From an uncultured Bacteroides sp. (GTDB lineage Bacteria > Bacteroidota > Bacteroidia > Bacteroidales > Bacteroidaceae): a stretch of 24,939 nucleotides of DNA. Positions 8,035-16,853 of this stretch are shown piece by piece. Positions within the stretch are counted from its first letter, which is position 1. Every line of letters starts with the position of its first letter. A program made the translations under genes and the position numbers. The stretch lies in contig USEY01000055.1 in NCBI GenBank assembly GCA_900553815.1, positions 1 to 24,939 on the forward strand. The letters run 5' to 3'. The notes under the pieces were generated by a model. That model was not told the DNA's origin. It searched no databases and worked only from the letters and a program-made list of their open reading frames with translations.

Positions 8035-9498
8035 ATGAAAAAGAAAACCCTTGGGCTATGTGCCCTTGCCATGCTATCGCTGGCTCACAACACCCGTGCC
8101 AACGAAATGACAGCGGTTAGAGACAACACAACCGTCACCAATCATGCCCTGAAGGCAGCCGCCTACAAAAGCAACCGGCCTGCTCTGAAAAACCGCCTGT
8201 TCACCTCCAAGGCTGTAGAAGCGGAAATAGCACGCATCAAGCAGCTACTCACCAACCCCAAACTGGCCTGGATGTTCGAGAACTGCTTTCCAAATACGCT
8301 TGACACCACCGTCCACTTCCGCATGCTCAACGGCAAGCCCGATACCTTTGTCTACACCGGCGACATACACGCCATGTGGCTTCGCGACTCGGGCGCACAA
8401 GTATGGCCTTACGTACAACTGGCACACAAAGACCCGGAACTAAAAGAAATGCTCGAAGGTGTCATACGCCGCCAGTTCCTGTGTATCAACATCGACCCAT
8501 ACGCCAACGCCTACAACGACGGTCCTGTGGGAGGCAATTGGATGAGCGACAAAACCGACATGAAGCCCGAACTGCACGAGCGCAAGTGGGAAATAGACTC
8601 ACTCTGCTACCCCCTGCGCCTGGCCTACCAATATTGGAAAGAGACAGGCGATGCCAGCATCTTCGACAACGAATGGCTCAAGGCCATAGCCAACATACTG
8701 CAAACATTCAAGGAGCAGCAGCGCAAAGACGGGACAGGCCCCTACAGCTTCCAACGCAAGACAGAACGCGCACTCGACACACTGAACAACGATGGACTTG
8801 GTGCACCAGTCAATCCCGTAGGTCTCATCGTGTCTTCATTCCGCCCCTCCGACGATGCCACTACTTTCCAGTTCCTCATCCCTTCCAACTTCTTTGCAGT
8901 ATCATCGCTGCATAAAGCAGCCGAAATACTGACCGCCGTCAACCATCGTCCCGACCTGGCCGATGAATGCACAGCCTTGGCCAATGAAGTAGAAGCAGCT
9001 CTGAAGAAATACGCTGTCTACAACCATCCCGAGTTTGGCCCCATCTATGCCTTCGAGGTCGACGGTTTCGGCAATCACATGCTCATGGACGACGCCAACG
9101 TACCCAGCCTATTGGCCATGCCCTACTTGGGCGACGTAGACATCAACGACCCCATTTATCAGAACACCCGCCGCTTTGTATGGAGCACCAGCAATCCTTA
9201 CTTCTTCCGTGGCACGGCAGGCGAGGGTATCGGTGGTCCACACATAGGTTATGACATGATATGGCCTATGAGCATCATGATGAAAGCCTTCACCAGTCAG
9301 GACGACGAGGAAATCAAATGGTGCATCAAGACCCTCATGGACACCGATGCCGGTACCGGCTTCATGCACGAATCCTTCCACAAAGACAACCCTGCCAAGT
9401 TCACCCGCCCCTGGTTTGCATGGCAAAACACACTGTTCGGTGAGCTGATACTGAAACTGGTGAATGAAGGAAAAGTGGAGCTGCTGAATAGTCTGTAA
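8035..9498 (+). CDS. GH125 exo-alpha-1,6-mannosidase
   Basis: 487 aa with a signal peptide (to about residue 22), so predicted periplasmic. It matches the GH125 family (formerly DUF1237, metal-independent alpha-mannosidase): VYTGDIHAMWLRDSGAQVWP (106-125), KWEIDSLCYPL (184-194) with Asp188 a candidate general acid, VSSFRPSDDATTFQFLIPSN (266-285), MDDANVPSLLAMPYLG (351-366), and FMHESFHKDNP (443-453) with Glu446 a candidate base. GH125 enzymes are inverting exo-acting mannosidases that remove non-reducing alpha-1,6-mannose. It lies in an operon with the upstream GH76 (34-nt gap) and the downstream GH2 (44-nt gap). Together GH76 and GH125 would take an alpha-1,6-mannan to mannose. The family call is firm. 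Confidence 0.95.
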   Translation: MKKKTLGLCALAMLSLAHNTRANEMTAVRDNTTVTNHALKAAAYKSNRPALKNRLFTSKAVEAEIARIKQLLTNPKLAWMFENCFPNTLDTTVHFRMLNGKPDTFVYTGDIHAMWLRDSGAQVWPYVQLAHKDPELKEMLEGVIRRQFLCINIDPYANAYNDGPVGGNWMSDKTDMKPELHERKWEIDSLCYPLRLAYQYWKETGDASIFDNEWLKAIANILQTFKEQQRKDGTGPYSFQRKTERALDTLNNDGLGAPVNPVGLIVSSFRPSDDATTFQFLIPSNFFAVSSLHKAAEILTAVNHRPDLADECTALANEVEAALKKYAVYNHPEFGPIYAFEVDGFGNHMLMDDANVPSLLAMPYLGDVDINDPIYQNTRRFVWSTSNPYFFRGTAGEGIGGPHIGYDMIWPMSIMMKAFTSQDDEEIKWCIKTLMDTDAGTGFMHESFHKDNPAKFTRPWFAWQNTLFGELILKLVNEGKVELLNSL

Positions 9499-9542
9499 AG
9501 AGACAACAAGAAGCCTTTCTATCAACCAGAAACGACATACGT

Positions 9543-11345
9543 ATGAAAAAAGCTATTTTATATATTGTCATCGTTCTGATGAACCTTTCTTTTGCTTGTG
9601 CAAAAGAAAGTAAACTGCCGCGGCCGGAATATCCTCGCCCACAACTAAAACGTTCGGAATGGATAAACTTGAACGGACAATGGACATATACATTCGATTT
9701 TGGCCAGTCGGGCATGAATCGTAAACTTTATAACAGTCAAGGTTTTGAAAACTTCATTACTGTTCCTTTCTGTCCGGAAAGTAAGCTATCCGGTGTTGGA
9801 TATACAGACTTTATTCCTGCCATGTGGTATCACCGTAGTATACAAATACCTGACTCATGGAAAGGAAAACAAGTGATATTACATTTCGGAGCCATCGACT
9901 ATTATTCGGTAATCTACATCGATGGTAAAGTAATGAAACGTCATTGGGGTGGCAGTTCTTCGTTTGATGTCAACATAACCACTGCTGTCAGTGATGGGAA
10001 ACCACATCACCTGGTAGTTCGTGTAGAAGATAACTGTAGAAGCGGTATGCAAACCCGTGGCAAACAATCTGGCAATTACTATTCACAAGGTTGCGAATAT
10101 ACACGGGTTACCGGAATATGGCAAACTGTATGGATGGAACCTGTAAACCAATTTGGCATCAAAAGCCTCCAAATTCTACCTGAACTGGACAAGAAAAGCT
10201 TTACTATCCTCCCTCAATTCTATGCCTTGTCTGCCGGCCAGCAAGTGGAAGCCGTCATAAAAGAAGATGATAAAATAGTCTGCCGACGTATTGTAAATGC
10301 TGCCACTCCGCTCAGTATAGAACTTCCGCTCAAGAAAATCAGAACCTGGTCACCCGAATCTCCCTTTTTGTACAACATAGAGTTATACATCAGAAATAAA
10401 GACGGTAAGATTATAGACCAAGTAACCTCTTATGCCGGAATGCGCAAAATACATATTGAAGGGAACCGTTTGTATCTGAATAACAAGCCCTACTATCTTC
10501 GCTTTGTACTCGATCAAGGATACTATCCAGACGGAATATGGACTGCACCCACCGACAACGACTTAAAACGCGATATAGAACTGAGCATGGCTGCCGGATT
10601 CAACGGCGCACGCCTGCACCAGAAAGTATTTGAAGAACGCTATCATTATTGGGCTGACCGCTTGGGTTATCTCACCTGGGGAGAATCGGCAAGTTGGGGA
10701 GTCAACACCAGCAGTCCGGAAGCAGCCCGCAATTTTCTGTCTGAATGGAGTGAAATCGTGGAACGTGACAGGAATCACCCATCCATCATTTGCTGGACTC
10801 CATTCAACGAAACCTGGGACCGTCCCAACAACATGGAACAAGCTGCACAGCATGACCGTCTCATAGCCGATACCTACCGCCTATGTCACTTACTTGACAA
10901 CCGTCCAGTCAATGATGCCAGTGGAAACTATCATGTCATAACCGATATATGGAGTGTACACCACTATGCTCAAAATGGACCCGAAATGAAAAAACGTTTA
11001 GAACCCCAAAATGGCATACCTACACAGAAAGACGTTAAGATGGAAGTCCGATACAACGGACAACCATACTTTATCGACGAATATGGAGGTATCAAATGGG
11101 TATCGGGAAAACAGTTCTCCCAAAACAGTTGGGGGTATGGAAAAGGACCACAGACATTGGAAGAGTTTTATGCACGTCTGAAAGAAATTACCGATGTAAT
11201 TCTTTCATACAAACATATATCAGGCTATTGCTATACACAACTCACCGATGTCGAACAAGAACAGAACGGAATCTACAATTATGACCGCACACCCAAGTTC
11301 GACATGCAACGCATAAAGGAAATATTCAGTCAGAAGCCATACTAA
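9543..11345 (+). CDS. Secreted glycoside hydrolase family 2 (substrate unassigned)
   Basis: 600 aa with a signal peptide; the SFACAKES region could be an SPI site or a weak lipobox at Cys19. Order: sugar-binding jelly-roll (about 30-200, with WINLNGQWTY and AMWYHRSIQIP), immunoglobulin-like domain (about 205-300), and a TIM barrel (about 305-600). The acid/base is Glu423 in WTPFNETWD and the likely nucleophile Glu513 in YFIDEYGG. GH2 enzymes are retaining beta-galactosidases, beta-glucuronidases, beta-mannosidases and others. The NxKG carboxylate-binding motif of gut beta-glucuronidases is not seen near the C-terminus, so a classical glucuronidase is not favoured. Sequence composition turns more A+T-rich from this gene on. 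It is the last gene before a 206-nt gap with a second candidate promoter. Confidence 0.9.
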   Translation: MKKAILYIVIVLMNLSFACAKESKLPRPEYPRPQLKRSEWINLNGQWTYTFDFGQSGMNRKLYNSQGFENFITVPFCPESKLSGVGYTDFIPAMWYHRSIQIPDSWKGKQVILHFGAIDYYSVIYIDGKVMKRHWGGSSSFDVNITTAVSDGKPHHLVVRVEDNCRSGMQTRGKQSGNYYSQGCEYTRVTGIWQTVWMEPVNQFGIKSLQILPELDKKSFTILPQFYALSAGQQVEAVIKEDDKIVCRRIVNAATPLSIELPLKKIRTWSPESPFLYNIELYIRNKDGKIIDQVTSYAGMRKIHIEGNRLYLNNKPYYLRFVLDQGYYPDGIWTAPTDNDLKRDIELSMAAGFNGARLHQKVFEERYHYWADRLGYLTWGESASWGVNTSSPEAARNFLSEWSEIVERDRNHPSIICWTPFNETWDRPNNMEQAAQHDRLIADTYRLCHLLDNRPVNDASGNYHVITDIWSVHHYAQNGPEMKKRLEPQNGIPTQKDVKMEVRYNGQPYFIDEYGGIKWVSGKQFSQNSWGYGKGPQTLEEFYARLKEITDVILSYKHISGYCYTQLTDVEQEQNGIYNYDRTPKFDMQRIKEIFSQKPY

Positions 11346-11363
11346 AGCTTTAATTTTAGGATG

Positions 11364-11383
11364 TATTTCTGCCATATTTGTCC
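11364..11383 (+). promoter_or_regulatory. Second copy of candidate PUL operator
   Basis: TATTTCTGCCA (11364-11374) plus TATTTGTCC matches the motif at 6565-6585. Here it lies 91 bp before the -7 box at 11455, against 69 bp at the first site. The difference of 22 bp is about two helical turns, which would keep both sites on the same DNA face. Confidence 0.4.
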
Positions 11384-11454
11384 TTATCTGTGTCATTTGC
11401 CTTACTCATACTAAAATGTCTCAAAAACATATAGCAAACATTCTCCGCCCATTC

Positions 11455-11462
11455 TACTTTTG
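11455..11462 (+). promoter_or_regulatory. Candidate internal PUL promoter (-7 box)
   Basis: TACTTTTG fits TAnnTTTG and lies in the 206-nt gap between GH2 and GH105, about 90 nt before the GH105 ATG. No good -33 element is seen. It would drive GH105-GH67-unassigned protein-SusC-SusD. Confidence 0.5.
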
Positions 11463-11551
11463 TCGTCAGAAAACCGGAGTTACAAAACATGATTCCCCCA
11501 AGAATCTAGAATCATTAAACAAAAAAAGCTAATTCTTAAAACACAAAAGAT

Positions 11552-12679
11552 ATGAAAAACTTTCTAACTATCATCTTGCTGACATTTGCCTGCTATGCAT
11601 ACGCCGGGAAACCCGGAAAGATATTCAAAGACTGGCCAAGCAATGCCTCACCCGAGGTTGTAGGAGACTTGCTGAGTCAACGCTTTGTAGAAGTACCTCA
11701 TCCTAATTTCAACGGAAATCCGGCACCTCCCAACGAAATCACCTATCCTGAAACTTGCGCATGGTTCGGTGCACTGCGCTATGCACAGGTAAGAAAAGAC
11801 TCCCGCCTGCTTTCATTGTTGGAAGACCGTTTCTTACCCATTTTTGGCCCTGAGCGCTACTTACAACCCAAACCCGACCATGTAGACCATACTGTATTCG
11901 GTTGTATACCTCTCCAACTATATCTCCAGACGAATAATAAGATATACTATCACATGGGAATGTGGTACGCCGACGAACAATGGAAAATGCCTCGCAATAC
12001 CAAACATAAAGCAGAATATCAGGCTTTACTCGACAAGAATCTGTCATGGCAGACACGTTACTGGATTGATGATATGTTCATGATTTCTTGTATACAAGTA
12101 CAAGCTTATCTTGTGACCAAAGACCGCAAATACATTGACCGGGCCGCAGCAGAGATGGTTACTTATCTCAACAAGATACAACGTCCCAACGGCTTGTTCT
12201 ATCACGCTGAAGATGCCCCTTTCTTTTGGGGACGTGGTAACGGATGGATGGCTGCCGGCATGACAGAACTACTCAGTTCACTTCCACAAGACAATCCTAA
12301 CTACAGCCGTATTATGGAATCGTATCGTAAGATGATGAAGACACTGCAAGAATACCAGAAAGAAGACGGACTATGGGGACAACTCATAGACGATAAAACT
12401 TCCTGGAGCGAAACATCCGGTTCTGCCATGTTTACCTATGCTCTTATTAAAGGAGTGAAAAAAGGTTGGCTGGATGAAGATTCATTTGGTCCTACCGCAC
12501 GGAAAGCTTGGATTGCACTGGTAGGCCAGTTGGACGAAAAAGGCGACCTTGCCGGCGTGTGCGAAGGAACCAACAAGAACAACGACCGCAATTTCTATCT
12601 GAACCGTAAGACACTGCCGGGCAACATGCACGGACAGGCACCCATGCTGTGGTGTGCAACCGCCCTGCTCGAAAAATAA
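11552..12679 (+). CDS. GH105 unsaturated uronyl hydrolase
   Basis: 375 aa with a signal peptide ending near AYAG (residue ~18), so periplasmic. It fits the GH88/GH105 (alpha/alpha)6 fold: TYPETCAWFGALRYA (64-78), KPDHVDHTVFG (107-117), WIDDMFM (171-177) with Asp173/Asp174 covering the general acid position, FFWGRGNGWMAAG (224-236), and a C-terminal SETSGSAMFTYAL typical of GH105. The family removes the 4,5-unsaturated uronic acid left at the non-reducing end after a polysaccharide lyase has cut, by hydrating the double bond. Its presence therefore implies that a lyase acts upstream. No recognised PL family gene is in the window; the unassigned protein at 14895 is a candidate. It is 33 nt upstream of GH67. 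Confidence 0.9.
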   Translation: MKNFLTIILLTFACYAYAGKPGKIFKDWPSNASPEVVGDLLSQRFVEVPHPNFNGNPAPPNEITYPETCAWFGALRYAQVRKDSRLLSLLEDRFLPIFGPERYLQPKPDHVDHTVFGCIPLQLYLQTNNKIYYHMGMWYADEQWKMPRNTKHKAEYQALLDKNLSWQTRYWIDDMFMISCIQVQAYLVTKDRKYIDRAAAEMVTYLNKIQRPNGLFYHAEDAPFFWGRGNGWMAAGMTELLSSLPQDNPNYSRIMESYRKMMKTLQEYQKEDGLWGQLIDDKTSWSETSGSAMFTYALIKGVKKGWLDEDSFGPTARKAWIALVGQLDEKGDLAGVCEGTNKNNDRNFYLNRKTLPGNMHGQAPMLWCATALLEK

Positions 12680-12712
12680 CAAACGTAAACTCTGCATAAT
12701 AACAGTAACCGT

Positions 12713-14875
12713 ATGAATACCAAGATTCTATTTCTATTGATTGCCGCATATTTTTCTGCCTGCTGCTATTTGCATGCAGAGAACGGATATGAACTGTGGC
12801 TGCGCTACAAGCCAACAGATAATACCCGCCTGCTCCATGAATATCAGAAAAAGAACAGATACATTCTGTTCCCGGCAAATTCACCCCAGCTACAAGCTGC
12901 CAAGGAGGAATTGGAAAGAGGCCTGCAAGGTATGTTGCAACTCAGTCTGAACGAAACAGAGGAAGTAAAAGACGGAACACTGATAGCAGGAACACTACAA
13001 ACCATAGCAGCTTATTGCCAACAAGCACTGCTGACCGACAGCATAAACCAACTGACCGATGAAGGCTATATAATTGCCAGCCGGAAAATGGAGCAACAAG
13101 AGGTCATCATCATTGCCGGCAAAACCGATAAAGGAACCTTATATGGTATATTCCATTACCTCAGACTGATGCAGACACAGCAGAATCTGGATAATCTGTT
13201 TATCAAGGAAAATCCTAAAATCAGTTACCGGGTTCTGAATCATTGGGATAACCTGAACGGTAGCATAGAACGTGGCTATGCTGGCTACAGCCTCTGGAAC
13301 TGGGAGCGGTTGCCCATGCATAAGAACGACGACCGCTATAAGGATTATGCCCGAGCCAACGCCTCCATCGGCATTAATGGTGTCGTGTTGAATAATGTCA
13401 ACGCACAAGCCAAGAGTCTGCGCCGTGAATGGCTGGTAAAGGCTTCAGGCCTGGCCGATGCCTTCCGTCCTTATGGTATACGGGTTTATCTGACTGCCAA
13501 ATTCAGTGCACCCAAAGAAATTGGAGGCCTGAAGACAGCAAGTCCCAAAGACCCGCAAGTAAGAGAATGGTGGAAAAAGAAAGTACAGGAAATCTATTCC
13601 ATCATACCCGACTTTGGCGGTTTTCTTGTCAAAGCCAATTCAGAAGGCCAACCCGGTCCTCAAGATTATGGCTGCTCGCACGCTGACGGAGCCAACATGC
13701 TGGCCGGAGCCTTGGAACCATTTGGTGGTATCGTATTCTGGAGAGCCTTTGTCTATCAGAACGAAAGACATGTCGACAGAGTGATTACCGGCTACAACGA
13801 GTTCAAACCTTTGGATGGCCAATTCAACCGGAATGTATTCGTACAGCCCAAGAACGGTCCCATCGACTTCCAGCCACGCGAGCCATTCCATCCGCTATTC
13901 GGCAGCATGCCCAATACCCCCCTGTCCATGGAAGTACAAATAACACAGGAGAACTTAGGACACACACACCATTTGGTCTATCTCGGAACCCTGTTTGAAG
14001 AAGTCCTCCAATCCGATACTTACGCAAATGGCCAAGGCTCAACCGTCTCCAAAATACTACAAGGATATGAAAAAAGCCACCATATCTCAGCCATTGCAGG
14101 AGTACCTAATATTGGCAGTGACATTAACTGGACCGGACAACTGTTCGGACAAGCCAACTGGTATGCTTTCGGACGTTTAGCCTGGAATCCCGACGAAAAG
14201 TCACAAGACATTGCCAACGAATGGATTAGAATGACTTTCTCCAATGAAAAAGAAGTCATAGCTCCTATTCTGAAAATAATGCTTATGTCACGAGAAACAT
14301 ACGTCAACTACACCATGCCGCTGGGGCTGAACCACATCATGAATTACGGAACCCACAACGGGCCGGAACCTTGGCACGATGACCCTGTATGGACTGCTTT
14401 TGACTATCACAAGGTGACACGCGACAGCATAGGCATAAACCGTACAAAAACTGGAAGCGGTGCAGTATTGCAATACCATAAACCCGTATGCGAACAATTC
14501 AACAGCCTTACCAACTGTCCGCAAGAATATCTGCTATGGTTCCATCGACTGCCATGGAATTATTCAATGCCTTCGGGCCGGACACTGTGGAACGAGCTTG
14601 TCTTCCACTATTACAAAGGTGTAGACGAAGTACGTGAAATGCAACAGCTATGGACTCAGGTAGAAGGAAAGATAGACAAGGAGCGCTATCGCCACGTAGC
14701 CTCCCTGCTGAAATATCAGGAAGAAGAAGCCATTTGGTGGAGAGATGCCTGCCTGCTCTTCTTCCAGGAATATTCGGGCCAGCCCATTCCTCAGGAACTG
14801 GAACAGCCCCGTCATTCACTTGACTATTACAAAAGAATCCCATTCCCTTACGAATGGAACGGATATTACGATTAA
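12713..14875 (+). CDS. GH67 alpha-glucuronidase
   Basis: 720 aa, full length for GH67, with an N-terminal signal peptide (cysteines at residues 17-18; a lipobox is possible but weak). Order: an N-terminal GH67 domain (about 25-150), a catalytic barrel (about 165-480) and a C-terminal helical domain. Catalytic residues line up with those known for GH67: acid Glu311 in VKANSEGQPGP, and Asp385 in NGPIDFQPREP with Glu413 in MEVQITQEN, spaced 28 apart as in characterised enzymes. NHWDNLNGSIERGYAGYS (176-193) is a strong family signature. GH67 releases terminal alpha-1,2-linked (4-O-methyl)glucuronic acid, classically from xylo-oligosaccharides. Finding it among alpha-mannan enzymes without any xylanase (GH10, GH43) is unusual. 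The motif after Glu413 is NLG where YLG/YTG is more common as I recall. Confidence 0.94.
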   Translation: MNTKILFLLIAAYFSACCYLHAENGYELWLRYKPTDNTRLLHEYQKKNRYILFPANSPQLQAAKEELERGLQGMLQLSLNETEEVKDGTLIAGTLQTIAAYCQQALLTDSINQLTDEGYIIASRKMEQQEVIIIAGKTDKGTLYGIFHYLRLMQTQQNLDNLFIKENPKISYRVLNHWDNLNGSIERGYAGYSLWNWERLPMHKNDDRYKDYARANASIGINGVVLNNVNAQAKSLRREWLVKASGLADAFRPYGIRVYLTAKFSAPKEIGGLKTASPKDPQVREWWKKKVQEIYSIIPDFGGFLVKANSEGQPGPQDYGCSHADGANMLAGALEPFGGIVFWRAFVYQNERHVDRVITGYNEFKPLDGQFNRNVFVQPKNGPIDFQPREPFHPLFGSMPNTPLSMEVQITQENLGHTHHLVYLGTLFEEVLQSDTYANGQGSTVSKILQGYEKSHHISAIAGVPNIGSDINWTGQLFGQANWYAFGRLAWNPDEKSQDIANEWIRMTFSNEKEVIAPILKIMLMSRETYVNYTMPLGLNHIMNYGTHNGPEPWHDDPVWTAFDYHKVTRDSIGINRTKTGSGAVLQYHKPVCEQFNSLTNCPQEYLLWFHRLPWNYSMPSGRTLWNELVFHYYKGVDEVREMQQLWTQVEGKIDKERYRHVASLLKYQEEEAIWWRDACLLFFQEYSGQPIPQELEQPRHSLDYYKRIPFPYEWNGYYD

Positions 14876-14894
14876 AACAAAATAAACTGAAAAA

Positions 14895-16808
14895 ATGAAA
14901 TATCTATTATTATTTACCACCCTCTTCTGCTGCCTGCCTACTATTATGGCACAGACCGATTCTTATTACAGCAGTCCGCAAGGAACCTACGAAAGCCGTC
15001 GCAACGAGTTCCTGCAGTACTATGCTGAAAACGGAGACGAAAAAGGACTTTACAGTGTTTTCCGTCAGGCAGCCCGGGCTACAGCAGGATTATCCGTTGA
15101 GAGAGAAAATCTGCAAGACGTGCTTGCAGTCATCAAGTCCAATCGCGACTGTAACGATTTTGCCCTCAACTGCCTGCTCCGCATGGTATATCTTAACAAC
15201 CAACAGAAGTATCTGCCCGAAGACATGAAAGATGACATCAAAGAGCGCATACTCGACTTTAAATACTGGTGGGACGACGGACGCCGCGACACGACCTATC
15301 GCTGCTACCACACCGAAAACCACCAGGCTCTGTATCATACAGCCGAACTGCTCGCTGGTCAGCTCTATAAAAAAGAACGTTTCACCAACGGCATGACCGG
15401 CAAGCAACACATCAAGCACGCACTACCCCTTATCAATAACTGGCTCAACTGGCGCTTCCGTTTCGGATTCAGCGAATGGATGTCCACTTACTACGACGTA
15501 GAGGTGTTGCTTCTAGCCAATCTCTATGACTTTGCCGAAGACAAACAAATAAGAAACAAAGCAAAAGCCGTACTCGACCTGCTCATGTTCGACCTTGCGC
15601 TCAACAACTATCGCGGTTACCTTGCCTCAGCCAGCGGACGCACTTATGCCACCTCGCTCATCAACGGTGCACACCTCACGTCTTCACTCACCCGCCTTGT
15701 ATTCGGCGTGGGTACTTTCAAGGTAAACCCGGTTGTGGCTCCCGTAGCGCTGGCAAGCAGCAACTACCGCTGCCCGCAAATCATCTGCGACATCGCCACC
15801 GACTACAATACCCCCATGCTCAGCAAACAGCGTGTCAGCATCAACGTAGAAGATGCTCCTGCATACGGCCTTTCCTACGACAAGGAAGAAGACTGTCATC
15901 TGTTTTGGGGTATGCAGGAGTTCATCCATCCCATGGCCATCCGCATGTCCAAACAAATATCAGAGAAATACGATGTATGGCCGTATCGTAACTATAACGA
16001 CTACATCCGGAAAGACGAAGCACAAACAACCGAAGCAGGCAAACAAGCCCAGCTGCGTCGCGACCGCTTCGCACTTTCCGAAGCCAATATTGAAACCTAT
16101 CGTACAGCCGACTATATGTTAAGCTGTGCCATGGACTACCGAAAAGGAGCTCCCGGCTACCAGCAACACATCTGGCAAGCTACTTTAAGTAACGAAGCAC
16201 TGGTCTACACCAACTGCCCGGGTGGAAAGAACCTGCGCTGGTCACCCAATCATTGGTCGGGCAATGAGATACTGCCTCGTGCAGCACAACAACGTAACGT
16301 AGTAGTGTGTATCTACAACATACCAGCCAACAAGCAGAAAGACTTCACCCACGCCTACTTCCCTGTTGCAGCGTTCGATGAAGTACACATAGCCGGACAC
16401 TGGATATTCGGACGCAAGAACAAGGGATACGTAGCCCTCTATTCGCACGCTGCTACCGAATTGAAAGCCGATGACAGACAGGTGCTGTGCGACCTCACGG
16501 CTAAAGGCAAACAAAACGTATGGATATGCGAAACCGGTTCGCAACAGCAATGGGGCAGTTTCGCTAAATTCATCGGAGCCATACAGAAAGCCGCAGTTAA
16601 GACAGACGGACTCAACGTCAACTATACATCACCCTCCGAAGGTATCATTACATACGGCTGGGATAAGTCTTTCACAGTAAACGGCAACGAGAAACCCTTA
16701 CGTTGGCAATACCGATACAACAATCCTTATTGTCAGGCACCTTTCGATTCCGACCAAATCGTCATTGAAAGAGGTCAAGATAAACTCATACTGAATCTGA
16801 ACAAATAA
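14895..16808 (+). CDS. Unassigned secreted protein, alpha/alpha-toroid plus beta-sandwich layout (candidate lyase or hydrolase)
   Basis: 637 aa with a clean signal peptide (cleavage near IMAQ, residue ~20). I cannot place it in a named family. Residues ~60-280 are helix-rich with motifs typical of (alpha/alpha) toroid carbohydrate enzymes: CYHTENHQALYHTAELLAGQ (137-156), GFSEWMSTYYDVE (191-203), LANLYDFAED (208-217) and ASASGRTYA (244-252). The His-Glu-Asn-His and Tyr-Tyr residues are plausible active-site groups. The second half is strand-rich with many Trp/Tyr (for example RWSPNHWSGNEILP, HIAGHWIFGRKNKGYVALYS), resembling the beta-sandwich of toroid lyases (PL8/PL21-like) or related hydrolases. 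It starts 19 nt after GH67 and 45 nt before SusC. The downstream need of GH105 for unsaturated uronides makes a uronan lyase role attractive but unproven; a glucuronidase of a toroid GH family is the main alternative. Confidence 0.75.
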   Translation: MKYLLLFTTLFCCLPTIMAQTDSYYSSPQGTYESRRNEFLQYYAENGDEKGLYSVFRQAARATAGLSVERENLQDVLAVIKSNRDCNDFALNCLLRMVYLNNQQKYLPEDMKDDIKERILDFKYWWDDGRRDTTYRCYHTENHQALYHTAELLAGQLYKKERFTNGMTGKQHIKHALPLINNWLNWRFRFGFSEWMSTYYDVEVLLLANLYDFAEDKQIRNKAKAVLDLLMFDLALNNYRGYLASASGRTYATSLINGAHLTSSLTRLVFGVGTFKVNPVVAPVALASSNYRCPQIICDIATDYNTPMLSKQRVSINVEDAPAYGLSYDKEEDCHLFWGMQEFIHPMAIRMSKQISEKYDVWPYRNYNDYIRKDEAQTTEAGKQAQLRRDRFALSEANIETYRTADYMLSCAMDYRKGAPGYQQHIWQATLSNEALVYTNCPGGKNLRWSPNHWSGNEILPRAAQQRNVVVCIYNIPANKQKDFTHAYFPVAAFDEVHIAGHWIFGRKNKGYVALYSHAATELKADDRQVLCDLTAKGKQNVWICETGSQQQWGSFAKFIGAIQKAAVKTDGLNVNYTSPSEGIITYGWDKSFTVNGNEKPLRWQYRYNNPYCQAPFDSDQIVIERGQDKLILNLNK

Positions 16809-16853
16809 GTAATTCAAACAAATCAATAATCGTTTAATTTTAAAACTAAATTT

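Noticed and set aside
9543..11345. Naming the GH2 protein a beta-glucuronidase to fit the uronic acid theme
   Set aside because: The carboxylate-binding NxKG motif of gut beta-glucuronidases is not visible, so only the family is reported.
12713..14875. Reading the locus as a glucuronoxylan PUL because of GH67
   Set aside because: No GH10, GH43, GH115 or GH5 xylan enzyme is in the window, and two GH76 plus GH125 point to mannan. The GH3 gene could be a xylosidase, but it is a separate unit.
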